From: Akkermansia muciniphila
Lineage (GTDB): Bacteria; Verrucomicrobiota; Verrucomicrobiia; Verrucomicrobiales; Akkermansiaceae
Length of the DNA stretch: 42,444 nt
Direction: 5' to 3'
NCBI GenBank assembly: GCA_945901795.1
Contig: CAMDLP010000026.1
Location: forward strand, 1-42,444
Shown in pieces: positions 1 through 8,618 of the stretch. The notes below the pieces were generated by a model. It saw nothing but the letters and a program-made list of their open reading frames with translations. It was not told where the DNA came from and ran no database searches. Position numbers and translations under genes: made by a program. Numbering within the stretch: the first letter of the stretch is position 1; the number at the start of each line of letters is the position of its first letter.

Positions 1-618
1 GCCGAGGGCAGGCCCTACGCCAAAACCGGCTTCCAAAAGGGCGGCCCTGAAAAATACGTCACCCACCTCGACGAGCTCCGCGCCAAGAAGGACGTCCGTG
101 ACAAGTCCTTTGCCGAAGCCGCCAAGTTGGAAGGGCTGGCCAAGGCCAAGGTTCTGGTCGCCGCCCTCGATGCCATATCGGACATGAAGTTGGAAGACCT
201 CGTCGTCGCGAGGTTCTACCCGGACGTGGTTGACCAAATCAAGGCAGCCGACCCGAAAGACGAGACCGGCTACGGCAAGAAGCTCCTGGCCAAGGCCAAG
301 TTAGTCGATTTCCAAACCGAGTTGCAAGGCTTGTTGGCCAAGCAGGACTTTGCAGGCGCCATCGCCTTCATCGAGAAGTCGGCTGCCTCAGGTGATTTTG
401 AAGTCGAGACCAAGCAGGAGGTTATCCAATCGAAGATATGGACCTTCATCTGCATGAAGAAGTTCGACGACGCCATGAAAGCCGTCGAGGAAGCCAAAGC
501 CGTCGCGCCGGAAAGCGAACTCGCTCGCAGAGTCGACAAATACTGGCCGTCCGAGATCGAGAAAGCGAAAGCCGCCGCGAATGGTGAGGAAAAGCCCGCC
601 GAAAAGATCGAGAAGTAA
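1..618 (+). CDS. Probable thioredoxin-fold protein, C-terminal part (5' truncated)
   Basis: The frame is open from base 1 and stops with TAA at 616-618, giving 205 visible residues; the true start lies outside the window. The first visible stretch (PYAKTGFQKGGPEKYVTHL) resembles the last strand and helix of thioredoxin-like domains from this phylum, where a Gly-Tyr/Phe-Gln segment is followed by a final helix. The rest is helical, charged and rich in Ala, Lys and Glu, looks like a TPR-type or helical C-terminal extension, and ends in a Lys/Glu-rich tail. No CxxC motif is visible because that part would be upstream. A strong terminator follows 26 bases after the stop. The thioredoxin assignment rests on a short match, so it is tentative; that this is a real gene is well supported by frame length and the terminator. 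Confidence 0.6.
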   Translation, partial: AEGRPYAKTGFQKGGPEKYVTHLDELRAKKDVRDKSFAEAAKLEGLAKAKVLVAALDAISDMKLEDLVVARFYPDVVDQIKAADPKDETGYGKKLLAKAKLVDFQTELQGLLAKQDFAGAIAFIEKSAASGDFEVETKQEVIQSKIWTFICMKKFDDAMKAVEEAKAVAPESELARRVDKYWPSEIEKAKAAANGEEKPAEKIEK

Positions 619-644
619 GTTCTTCCGTCCCCGTTGCCTCTTGC

Positions 645-677
645 AACGCCGTCCGGTCATGCCGGACGGCGTTTTTT
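645..677 (+). terminator. Rho-independent terminator after the first gene
   Basis: Perfect 12-bp arms (645-656 AACGCCGTCCGG, 662-673 CCGGACGGCGTT) enclose a 5-base loop and run into six T residues (672-677). It lies 26 bases after the stop codon at 618, the classical layout of an intrinsic terminator. Confidence 0.93.
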
Positions 678-1002
678 GCGTGGAAAAGACCGGGCGGGGT
701 GGAAATGTGATGGAGAAAGTCATCCGAAGACCGTGGGCAGGCCTTTAGTCATTGAGACGCGCCGACCGACCTGCGTCCTGATCACGCCAGCACGACGAGC
801 CCGCTAACGAGATTTCCGGGGTAGGTTCCCTTGACCCGCCCGGATCGATCTCCAAGCTTGCGCCATCTGGTGCCGCGCACTTCCGCGCTTGTCAGCCATG
901 TGGCTAGGCCGAACGGCGCAGGCCCTCGACCGGCCCCTCGCACGGACTCTGCCGGTTCATCGACCTGCCAGGCCCGCCGCGGCACGGCGTTTCGCTCGGC
1001 AT
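678..1002. other. Gene-free stretch between terminator and DUF1854 gene
   Basis: About 325 bases with no open frame that I recognise on either strand. Short frames exist (for example minus strand 782-1006) but encode Arg/Pro/Ala-rich text typical of out-of-frame GC-rich DNA. The segment is the 3' flank of both neighbours, which converge on it: the plus-strand gene ends at 618 and the minus-strand DUF1854 gene ends at 1003. No clear terminator for the minus-strand operon was seen. Confidence 0.5.
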
Positions 1003-1470
1003 TCACAAAAACCGATCCAGAATCCTGCGGCTGGCAGCATCGAGGTTAAGCGGATTGCGAATCAGGAATTGAATGCCGCGGCTGTCCATGATCATCAGCG
1101 TCGGCGGAGCCAGCCGCCGGATGTCCTCCTCGGCATTAAGCACCAGGGTGGTGTCGCCGCGGTCCGTCTCGACGCGCCAGGTGCTGGGCGTGGCGTAGCC
1201 GGAGACGCTGCAAACCCGCTGGATGACCGGCATGAATTCCCTGCCTTGCAGTTCCTCTTCGATCAGGCGGCGGATTGCCTCCGGCTCCCCGTCCAGACTC
1301 GGAATCCACGCCACCTCTTTGCCGGCGCGGGTCATCAAGGCGATGCCCTCCTCGGGCGAGGTGATCGGAAACGCTCTCGCAGGTTCCACACCCACGTGTT
1401 CGATACCATCGGCACCGGTGAAAACCAGTTGTCCGAAGGCGTTGCGATGAAGTTGGAAATCCCCGGTCAT
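1003..1470 (-). CDS. DUF1854 family protein, cyanophycin-locus associated
   Basis: 155 residues starting MTGDFQLHRN. The start is set by a good Shine-Dalgarno (AAGGAG) placed about 9 bases upstream, and the ATG lies 5 bases after the stop of the ABC exporter gene, so the two form an operon. Family features visible: an N-terminal beta-rich part with the His-Val-Gly-Val-Glu-Pro-Ala-Arg-Ala-Phe-Pro segment (residues 25-35), a central Lys-Glu-Val-Ala-Trp-Ile (51-56), and a conserved C-terminal stretch Ile-Met-Asp-Ser-Arg-Gly (127-132) ending in RRILDRFL. DUF1854 proteins are repeatedly found beside cyanophycin synthetases and are annotated as associated with cyanophycin metabolism; their biochemical role is unknown to me. 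The divergent cphA pair 2.5 kb away fits that association. Cytoplasmic, no signal peptide. Confidence 0.9.
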   Translation of the reverse strand: MTGDFQLHRNAFGQLVFTGADGIEHVGVEPARAFPITSPEEGIALMTRAGKEVAWIPSLDGEPEAIRRLIEEELQGREFMPVIQRVCSVSGYATPSTWRVETDRGDTTLVLNAEEDIRRLAPPTLMIMDSRGIQFLIRNPLNLDAASRRILDRFL

Positions 1471-1475
1471 GTTTG

Positions 1476-3788
1476 CTAGATCTCCTTGAGAATCGGCATG
1501 GTGGAATCGACGCCTTCTTCGATTGCGTCCGTTGCCGGACCGCCATTGAGGAATTCCGTCTGCGCGCGCTCGAGCCGGAAATACGCGCCTTTCCTGGCGA
1601 GCAGTTCCTCGTGATTGCCTTCCTCCACCACTTCGCCGCGGTCGAGCACGACCAGGCGGTCGGCGCGCCGCAAGGTGGAGAGGCGGTGGGCGATGGCCAG
1701 GGTGGTGCGGCCGCGGATCAGGTTGTCGAGCGCGCCCTGGATCTCGAGTTCGGTCTCGGTATCGACCGACGAGGTGGCCTCGTCGAGAATCAGGATCGGC
1801 GGATCGATGAGCAAGGCGCGGGCGATCGAAATCCGCTGGCGCTCGCCGCCTGACAAAGCCTGGCCGCGCTCGCCGACTAACGAATCGTAACCCTGCGGCA
1901 GGCGCAGGATGAACTCGTGGGCGTGGGCCGCGCGGGCCGCGGCGATGATCTCTTCGTGCGTCGCCTCGGGATTTCCATAGGCGATGTTTTCGGCGATCGT
2001 GCCGAAAAACAGGAAGGGCTCCTGCAACACCAGGCCGATGTTGCGCCGGTATTCGGAAACCGGCAGGGAGCGGATGTCCACGCCGTCGATGCGGATCGAG
2101 CCTTCCGCCACGTCGTAGAAGCGGCAGATCAGGTTGACCAGGGTGCTCTTGCCCGATCCGCTGTGGCCGACGAGCCCGATCATTTCGCCGGGCGCGATCG
2201 TTAGGTTCACGTCGTGCAGGATGCCGCGCGTGCCATAGCGGAAACACACGTTGTGGAGTTCGAGCGCGCCGCTCACCTGCTTGAGATGCACCGGATGGGA
2301 CGGCTCCGGCACGCTTGAAACGTGGTCGAGAATGTCAAAGATCCGCTTGGCCCCCGCCGCCGCTTTTTGCGACACCGACACGATCCGGCTCATCGAGCCG
2401 AGTCGCGAGTAGAACCGGTTGATATAGGCGAGGAAGGCCACCAGCACGCCCACCGTGATCTCGTTCTTGGACACCAGCCAGATCCCGAAACCCCAGACGA
2501 CTAACAAGCCCGCCTCGGTGAGAAACGTCACCGTCGGGTTGAACAAGGCCCACACCTTGTTGACGCGGTTGTTGACGGCCAGATTGCGGGCGTTGGCCTC
2601 GCGGAAGCGCTGCGCCTCGCGTTTCTCCTGGGCGAACGCCTTGACCACGCGGATGCCGGGAATCGTGTCCGCCAGCACGCTGGTGACCTCCGACCAGATC
2701 CGGTAGACCTGGTCGAAACCATGATGAAGCTTGTTCCGCACCACGTGAATCAACCACGCGATGAGCGGCAGCGGCGCCAGGGTCACCAGGGCCAGCCACG
2801 GGTTGATCGAAAGCAGAATCGCCGACGTCATCAGGATCATCAGCAGGTCGGTCACGAAATCCAACAGATGAGAGGAGATGAACACGCAGATCCGGTCGCT
2901 GCCCGAGGAGATGCGGGCCATCAGGTCGCCGGTGCGCTTGCCGCCGAAGTATTCCAGCGAGAGCCCCTGCAGGTGCTCGTAGGTGGTGGTGCGGAGGTCG
3001 GAGCCGATGCGCTCGCTGATCAGGGCGAGCAGATAGGTTTTGGCCCAGTCGAGAATCCAGGCGAGGAATGCCGAGGCGACCAGTCCGCCTAGCAGCATCA
3101 TCACCAGGGTGGTGTCGATGGGCACGCCGTTTTGAAACGGGATCAGGACCCGGTCCATCAGCGGCATGGTCAGATAGGGCGGCACCAGGGTGGCGGCGGT
3201 GGCCAGCAGCGTGAGGACAAAACCCGCCAGCAAGGGGCGGGTGTAGGGTTTGGCGAAGCGCCACAGCCGGAGCAGCGTCCACGGCGACGGCGGCGCATGG
3301 ACGGTCTTCGCGCATGCGGGACACTCCTCCTGCCCGGCCGGGATCGGGTTCTCACAGATGGGGCACATGGCATGCGGCGGCGGAACCGCCGGCCGGTTGT
3401 CCACCATGGCCCTCAGATGCTCTTGGAATTGCACGATGAGCCGCCGCACCGCCGCGTCCCGGCCGAGAGTATGACGCCAGCGGGCCAGCAAGCCGTTTTC
3501 GTCCCGCAGGTCCAAGGTGCCGACTCCCGTGTGATCACGGTGTTCCAACTGCAACCCGGGGCGGAACCCCCAGCGCCGCCACGCCGCATCGCCCGCGGCC
3601 TTGGCGAGCAGCCCGTAGTCCGTTAGGACGACGACGCCCAGGTCAAACCGGAGCTCGAGGTTCAGGTCCAACTCAAGGCAGGCGATCACGGATTCCCTTT
3701 CGCCAAGCGCGGCGACAATTTCACCCCGCCACGGATCGGTTAGGACGGTGGCGGCGGATGGCGAACTCGAAAGGTCGGCTGACGTCAT
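1476..3788 (-). CDS. Cyanophycin-associated ABC exporter with N-terminal extension and zinc ribbon
   Basis: 770 residues from the ATG at 3788 (MTSADLSSSP). An upstream in-frame start would overlap the divergent gene region and adds only low-complexity text. Order of parts: an N-terminal cytoplasmic domain (about 1-130); a CPIC-x10-CPAC zinc ribbon (142-159); six-helix ABC exporter membrane domain (about 185-485); and an ATPase domain with Walker A GHSGSGKST (541-549), signature LSGGERQ (645-651), Walker B ILILDE (665-670) and the switch His (701). This is a half-transporter that should act as a homodimer, of the lipid/peptide-exporter type. The extra N-domain and ribbon are typical of exporters encoded next to DUF1854 and cyanophycin synthetase. 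The substrate is unknown. It is co-transcribed with DUF1854 and divergent from the cphA pair. Confidence 0.93.
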   Translation of the reverse strand: MTSADLSSSPSAATVLTDPWRGEIVAALGERESVIACLELDLNLELRFDLGVVVLTDYGLLAKAAGDAAWRRWGFRPGLQLEHRDHTGVGTLDLRDENGLLARWRHTLGRDAAVRRLIVQFQEHLRAMVDNRPAVPPPHAMCPICENPIPAGQEECPACAKTVHAPPSPWTLLRLWRFAKPYTRPLLAGFVLTLLATAATLVPPYLTMPLMDRVLIPFQNGVPIDTTLVMMLLGGLVASAFLAWILDWAKTYLLALISERIGSDLRTTTYEHLQGLSLEYFGGKRTGDLMARISSGSDRICVFISSHLLDFVTDLLMILMTSAILLSINPWLALVTLAPLPLIAWLIHVVRNKLHHGFDQVYRIWSEVTSVLADTIPGIRVVKAFAQEKREAQRFREANARNLAVNNRVNKVWALFNPTVTFLTEAGLLVVWGFGIWLVSKNEITVGVLVAFLAYINRFYSRLGSMSRIVSVSQKAAAGAKRIFDILDHVSSVPEPSHPVHLKQVSGALELHNVCFRYGTRGILHDVNLTIAPGEMIGLVGHSGSGKSTLVNLICRFYDVAEGSIRIDGVDIRSLPVSEYRRNIGLVLQEPFLFFGTIAENIAYGNPEATHEEIIAAARAAHAHEFILRLPQGYDSLVGERGQALSGGERQRISIARALLIDPPILILDEATSSVDTETELEIQGALDNLIRGRTTLAIAHRLSTLRRADRLVVLDRGEVVEEGNHEELLARKGAYFRLERAQTEFLNGGPATDAIEEGVDSTMPILKEI

Positions 3789-3970
3789 CAGGAAATAGGG
3801 GCCTCGGTATTCACAGCCGCCGTGCGGAGCTGAGCCGCGTTTTGACCCATTTCGGCGCGCATGCAACACATTTGTCCGGCCGATTGAGTCGATTTTCGAT
3901 ACGGGGCTTGATTTGGTGGCGGGAACCGGAAAGAAAGCGGCTTGTTACCGCAACGCGGGACCTCGGTTTC
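3789..3970. promoter_or_regulatory. Divergent promoter region of the cyanophycin locus
   Basis: This 182-base segment separates the divergent ABC exporter (start 3788, minus) and the cphA-like gene (start 3971, plus). It must carry both promoters. A small inverted repeat TCGATTTTCGA is visible near 3890-3900, but I cannot assign -35 and -10 boxes with confidence. Confidence 0.45.
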
Positions 3971-5818
3971 ATGACACGCAAAGACATCCGGTTTCTCAAT
4001 TTTCTTTCCCTTCGTGGCCCCAACCTCTGGACCTACCGGCCCGTGCTGGAGGCGTGGGTGGATATCGGCGAACTCGAAGAATGCCCGTCCAATACGATCC
4101 CCGGCTTTGTGGAACGGCTGTGCGCATGGCTGCCAACCTTGTCCGAGCACCGCTGCAGTTATGGCGAAGCGGGCGGGTTTGTGCGGCGCTTGCAGGAGGG
4201 AACCTGGCCGGCACACATCCTCGAACACGTCACGCTGGAACTCCAGAACCTCGCAGGCATGCCCGGCGGCTTCGGCAGGGCCCGTGAAACCGGTGTGCGC
4301 GGGGTTTACAAGGTGGTGGTGCAAGCTTGGCATGAGGATGTCACCCGCGCCTGCCTTCATGCGGCACGGGATTTGGTGATGGCAGCCATCGAGGATAAGC
4401 CTTTCGACATGGTCGCTACTCATGAACGCCTGCGAGAAATCGCCGTCAAACATCTTCCAGGGCCTAACACCGCCTGCATCGTCGATGCCGCCACCGCCAA
4501 AGAGCGCGGCATTCCCGCGATCCGCTTGTCCGCCGACAACCTCATTCAACTCGGCTACGGCTCGCGCCAACGGCGGATCTGGGCCGCCCAGAGCGACCGC
4601 ACCAGCGCCATCGCCCAAGGCATCGCCCGGGATCCCGAACTGAGCGCCGGTTTGCTAGTGTCGTGCGGCCTGCCAATCGTGGACCCCGATGAGGACAGGG
4701 CGGAACCGGACGGGCGCGGGCGATACCGATTGCTCGTGCTGGGCGGCACCTTGGTGGCCGCGGCCCGCATGGATGAGGATGGCGGCGCGGCGGACGTTAC
4801 CAATCAAGTCCATCCGTCGACGGCGACCGCGGCCTGTTTGGCCGTGCGGGTGGTCGGTCTCGACATCGCGGGAGTGGACGTTTTGGCGGACGACATTGCC
4901 CGCCCGTTGGCCGCTCAAGGCGGAGCGATTGCCGGAGTGCATGAGGCTCCCGCATTGGTCCCGCACCTGCACCCGGCTTCGGGCGAACCGCGTCCGGTTG
5001 GCCGCGCCATCGTCGACCACTTGTTTCCTAACGGAGATTCCGGGCGCATTCCGGTGGTGGGCATCACGGGTTCCAGCGGAACCACGGAGGTCGCACAGTG
5101 GGTGACGGAGTTTTTACGACTCTCCGGGAAATTCACCGGCCTGGCCTGTGGCGATGGCCTGTTTCTCGACCGCCGCAAGGTGGAGTCGGGGGATTGCGGC
5201 ACGTGGCGCCGCAGCACCCAGGTGTTGATGAACCGCGCGGTGGAAGCCGCCGTGTTAGAAAATGGCGCGGAGGTGATTCTCGGACAAGGCCTGGCTTACG
5301 ACCGCTGCCAAGTCGGGGTGGTCACCGGCATCGAGCCCGCGCGGCATTACGGGACTTATTACATCGAGAAGCCCGAGCAGGTGTTCCAAGTGTTTCGCAG
5401 TCAAGTGGACGTGGTTCTCCCCGGCGGCGTGGCGGTGCTTCATGCCGCGGACCCGATGGTGGTGGAAATGGCCCCTCTGTGTGATGGCGAGGTGATCTTC
5501 TTCTCCATCGACGCGGATCTACCAGTGCTCGCCGCTCACCGCGCGCAAGGCGGACGGGCTGTTTTTGTGCGCGGCGACCAATTGGTCCTGGCCACTGCGG
5601 CCGAGGAATCGCCTCTTCTGCCGCTGGCGGAGATTACCTTTCTCACCGGAGATTCTGCGAACATTCGTCTGAACTGCGTGTTGGCCGCCGTCGCCGCGGC
5701 CTGGGCGCTGGGTATCGCGCTGCATGTGATCCGCACCGGTGCCGAGACATTTTCCGACGACCCGGTACCGTCGTTCGACGTCACCGACCCATTTGTTCCG
5801 ATCACCCATACCGCATGA
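3971..5818 (+). CDS. Degenerate cyanophycin synthetase paralogue (CphA-like, ligase sites lost)
   Basis: 615 residues starting MTRKDIRFLN, chosen because homology to CphA begins there (LRGPNLW at residues 14-20). The N-domain is canonical and holds an HxxEH motif (HILEH, 82-86) followed by the Gly-Phe-Gly-Arg-x-Arg-Glu-Thr signature. The ATP-grasp region is cut down: between about 230 and 255 the VVIKPRDGNQGKGV-type nucleotide loop of the downstream CphA is missing, as are the later substrate segments. The Mur-like central domain is present, but its P-loop reads GITGSSGTTEV (364-374) where the active enzyme has SGTNGKTTT, so the lysine is gone. The C-terminal Mur ligase domain is absent; the protein ends near 615 where CphA continues to 851. 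ATGA overlap with cphA (5815-5818) predicts coupled translation. Probably a partner subunit rather than a polymerase. Confidence 0.9.
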   Translation: MTRKDIRFLNFLSLRGPNLWTYRPVLEAWVDIGELEECPSNTIPGFVERLCAWLPTLSEHRCSYGEAGGFVRRLQEGTWPAHILEHVTLELQNLAGMPGGFGRARETGVRGVYKVVVQAWHEDVTRACLHAARDLVMAAIEDKPFDMVATHERLREIAVKHLPGPNTACIVDAATAKERGIPAIRLSADNLIQLGYGSRQRRIWAAQSDRTSAIAQGIARDPELSAGLLVSCGLPIVDPDEDRAEPDGRGRYRLLVLGGTLVAAARMDEDGGAADVTNQVHPSTATAACLAVRVVGLDIAGVDVLADDIARPLAAQGGAIAGVHEAPALVPHLHPASGEPRPVGRAIVDHLFPNGDSGRIPVVGITGSSGTTEVAQWVTEFLRLSGKFTGLACGDGLFLDRRKVESGDCGTWRRSTQVLMNRAVEAAVLENGAEVILGQGLAYDRCQVGVVTGIEPARHYGTYYIEKPEQVFQVFRSQVDVVLPGGVAVLHAADPMVVEMAPLCDGEVIFFSIDADLPVLAAHRAQGGRAVFVRGDQLVLATAAEESPLLPLAEITFLTGDSANIRLNCVLAAVAAAWALGIALHVIRTGAETFSDDPVPSFDVTDPFVPITHTA

Positions 5819-8370
5819 ATATCCTTAACATCCGGGCGCTGCGTGGGCCCAATCTTTGGGGACTGCACACCGCGATCCAAGCGCTCGTCAGTTGCAGTGG
5901 ACAGGAACTCTGCCTGGATCAGCTGCCCGGCTTCGAGGACCGCCTGCGCGAACGATTTCCACAAATCTCCTCGTTCCAACCCGGTGCCCCTTTGGTTTCC
6001 GCGCTGGAACTCGCCGCCCTCGGTCTGCAAGCCCAGGTCGGTTGTCCGGTCGCGTTCAGCCGCTCGGTCGCCGTGCCCGAACCCGGAGTCTATCAGGTGA
6101 TCGTTGAATACACCGAGGAAGCCGTCGGCCGCCTGGCCATCGAGCTGGCTCTGGAATTGTGCGCGGCCGCGCTCAACGACCTGCCGTTCGACCTGCCGTC
6201 CGCCCTCACCCGGTTGCGCGAGCTCGACGAGGAGGTCCGGCTCGGCCCCAGCACCGGCGCCATCGTCGCCGCCGCCGTCGCCCGTGGCATTCCATACCGC
6301 AGGCTCACCGAGGGAAGTCTGGTGCAGTTCGGCTGGGGCAGCAAACAGCGGCGCATCCAGGCCGCGGAAATGGACAGCACCAGCGCCATCGCCGAATCGA
6401 TCGCCCAGGACAAAGAGCTAACCAAACATTTGCTGGAAGCCGCCGGCGTGCCGGTGCCCAAGGGCCGCCCGGTCACCGATGCCGAGGATGCCTGGGCCGC
6501 CGCCCGCGAACTCGGAGGTCCGGTGGTCATCAAACCCCGCGATGGCAACCAAGGCAAGGGCGTGGCCGCCAACGTCGAGACCCGCGAAGATGTGTTAGCC
6601 GGTTACGCCGCCGCGCATGAAGTCAGTTCCAATGTCATGGTGGAACAATACCTGCCCGGCCAGGATTATCGCCTGCTGGTCATCGGAAACCGCCTCGTCG
6701 CCGCCGCGCGCCGCGAACCGCCGCATGTCATCGGCGATGGCGAACACACCATCTTGGAACTCGTGGAAGAGGTCAACAGCGACCCGCGGCGCAGCGATGG
6801 TCACGCCACCTCCCTAACGAAAATTCACCTGGATGAAATCGCCCTCGCCACGCTCGCCCATCAGGATTTCGACGCCGGCTCGGTGCCGCGCAGGGGCGCG
6901 CGGGTGATCCTGCGCAACAACGCCAACCTCAGCACCGGCGGCACCGCTACCGATGTCACGGATGACGTCCATCCGGAGATCGCGGCACGCGCCGTCTCGG
7001 CGGCGCAAATGGTCGGACTCGATCTTTGCGGCGTCGATGTGGTGTGCGAAAGTGTCCTCACTCCCTTGGAAAACCAGTCCGGCGGAGTGATCGAGGTCAA
7101 TGCAGCACCCGGTCTTCGCATGCATCTCCAGCCCTCGTTTGGCAAAGGCCGCCCGGTGGGCGAGGCGGTGATTTCCACCATGTTCGACGAGCGCGAGAAT
7201 GGCCGCATCCCGGTCGTCGCCGTGTCCGGCACCAACGGCAAGACCACCACCGTGCGCCTGATCGCCCACCTGCTAGGCCTTACCGGCAGGCGCGTGGGCA
7301 TGACCAATTCCGACGGGGTTTACATCAACAACCAGCGCATCGACACCGGCGACTGCAGCGGCCCGCGCAGCGCCCGCAACGTGCTGTTCCATCCGGATGT
7401 GGATGCTGCCGTGTTAGAAATCGCGCGCGGCGGCGTCCTCCGCGAAGGCCTCGGCTTCGACCGTTGCGACGTCGCCGTGATCACCAACATCGGCATGGGC
7501 GATCACCTCGGCCTCAATTACATCAGCACCGTCGAGGACCTCGCGGTGGTCAAGCGTGTCATCGTCCACAGCGTCGCGCCCCATGGCGTGGCTGTGCTCA
7601 ACGCTGCCGACCCGATCGTCGCGGGCATGGCCGATGCCTGCCCGGGTTCCATCACCTTCTTCGCCCATGACCGCCACGAACGCGTGCTCGCCAATCACCT
7701 CGCCCAAGGCAAGCGCGGCGTGTTCGTCGATGGCGACGCGATCGTCGGGGCGAAAGGCAAACTCCGCTACCGCGTGTCGCTGAGCAACATCCCCCTCACC
7801 CGCAACGGCACCATCAAGTTTCAAGTCGAGAACTCGATGGCCGCCATCGCCGCCGCCTGGGGGCTTGGCATCTCATGGGAGAAGATCCGCCGCGGCTTGG
7901 CCACTTTTGTCAACGATGCAGCCACCGCGCCCGGTCGCTTCAATGTCTTTACCCATCGTGGCGCCACCCTCATCGCCGATTACGGCCACAATCCGGACGC
8001 CATCCTGGCGCTGGTCCAAGCCGTCGAGAGCATGCCCTCCAACCGCCGCATCGTTGTCATCAGCGGTGCCGGCGACCGCCGCGATTGCGACATCCGCTTG
8101 CAGACGGAAATCCTCGGCGAGGCCTTCGACGAGGTGATCCTCTATCAGGATGACTGCCAGCGCGGCCGCGCCGACGGCGAGGTGATGGCCTTGTTGCGCG
8201 ACGGCCTGGCCAACGCGCGCCGCACCACCCGCACCGAGGAGATCCGCGGCGAGATGCTGGCGATCGACACCGCCCTCTCCCGCCTCCAGGCCGGCGACCT
8301 GTGTCTGATCCTCATCGACCGCATCGACGAGGCCCTCGCCCACATCGCCGTGCGCAACGCGGAAGCTTGA
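5815..8370 (+). CDS. cphA: Cyanophycin synthetase CphA
   Basis: 851 residues, close to the usual length of bacterial CphA. It polymerises aspartate and arginine into the storage polymer cyanophycin (multi-L-arginyl-poly-L-aspartate) in the cytoplasm using two ATP-dependent ligase sites. Visible parts: N-domain (1-160); ATP-grasp domain with VVIKPRDGNQGKGV (237-250) and RNNANLSTGGTATD (367-380); EVNAAPG (427-433); Mur-ligase domain with P-loop SGTNGKTTT (471-479); and the C-terminal Mur domain with PGRFN (706-710), DYGHNPD (722-728) and GAGDRRD (751-757). Oddity: the N-domain lacks the HxxEH motif seen in typical CphA1 and in the paralogue upstream; the equivalent segment reads SALELAALGLQAQ. 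It starts inside the stop of that paralogue (ATGA). No cyanophycinase gene lies in the window. Confidence 0.96.
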   Translation: MNILNIRALRGPNLWGLHTAIQALVSCSGQELCLDQLPGFEDRLRERFPQISSFQPGAPLVSALELAALGLQAQVGCPVAFSRSVAVPEPGVYQVIVEYTEEAVGRLAIELALELCAAALNDLPFDLPSALTRLRELDEEVRLGPSTGAIVAAAVARGIPYRRLTEGSLVQFGWGSKQRRIQAAEMDSTSAIAESIAQDKELTKHLLEAAGVPVPKGRPVTDAEDAWAAARELGGPVVIKPRDGNQGKGVAANVETREDVLAGYAAAHEVSSNVMVEQYLPGQDYRLLVIGNRLVAAARREPPHVIGDGEHTILELVEEVNSDPRRSDGHATSLTKIHLDEIALATLAHQDFDAGSVPRRGARVILRNNANLSTGGTATDVTDDVHPEIAARAVSAAQMVGLDLCGVDVVCESVLTPLENQSGGVIEVNAAPGLRMHLQPSFGKGRPVGEAVISTMFDERENGRIPVVAVSGTNGKTTTVRLIAHLLGLTGRRVGMTNSDGVYINNQRIDTGDCSGPRSARNVLFHPDVDAAVLEIARGGVLREGLGFDRCDVAVITNIGMGDHLGLNYISTVEDLAVVKRVIVHSVAPHGVAVLNAADPIVAGMADACPGSITFFAHDRHERVLANHLAQGKRGVFVDGDAIVGAKGKLRYRVSLSNIPLTRNGTIKFQVENSMAAIAAAWGLGISWEKIRRGLATFVNDAATAPGRFNVFTHRGATLIADYGHNPDAILALVQAVESMPSNRRIVVISGAGDRRDCDIRLQTEILGEAFDEVILYQDDCQRGRADGEVMALLRDGLANARRTTRTEEIRGEMLAIDTALSRLQAGDLCLILIDRIDEALAHIAVRNAEA

Positions 8371-8449
8371 GCGCGGGTGCACAGCGGCCATATTCGCATA
8401 TTTGACCGCGATGTTGGCACCACACATCCATGCGGTATCAGCGATTCCC

Positions 8450-8491
8450 GCGAATTGCTCGCGCACGGGTGTTGCGGTCGCGAGCATTCGC
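8450..8491. repeat. Inverted repeat downstream of cphA
   Basis: The segment beginning GCGAATTGCTCGCG at 8450 pairs with CGCGAGCATTCGC at 8479-8491, one bulged base apart, around a 15-base spacer. It could act as a transcription barrier or RNA 3' hairpin for the cphA operon, but no T-run follows, so it is not a standard terminator. Confidence 0.6.
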
Positions 8492-8618
8492 CGGCCACCT
8501 TCATTTCCCTGCCTATCGGAAAACTCATCGATCCGGCCCGGAACCGCCGTCGGATCGGTCCGCAGAGCCGGAAAATGAGGGTTGGACCCGGATTGCAGGC
8601 CGCGTAGGATGCAAAGAA

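Noticed and set aside
3758-3970. Longer start for the CphA-like gene
   Set aside because: Would overlap the divergent exporter start and adds residues with no CphA similarity; MTRKDIRFLNFLSLRG fits the family start.
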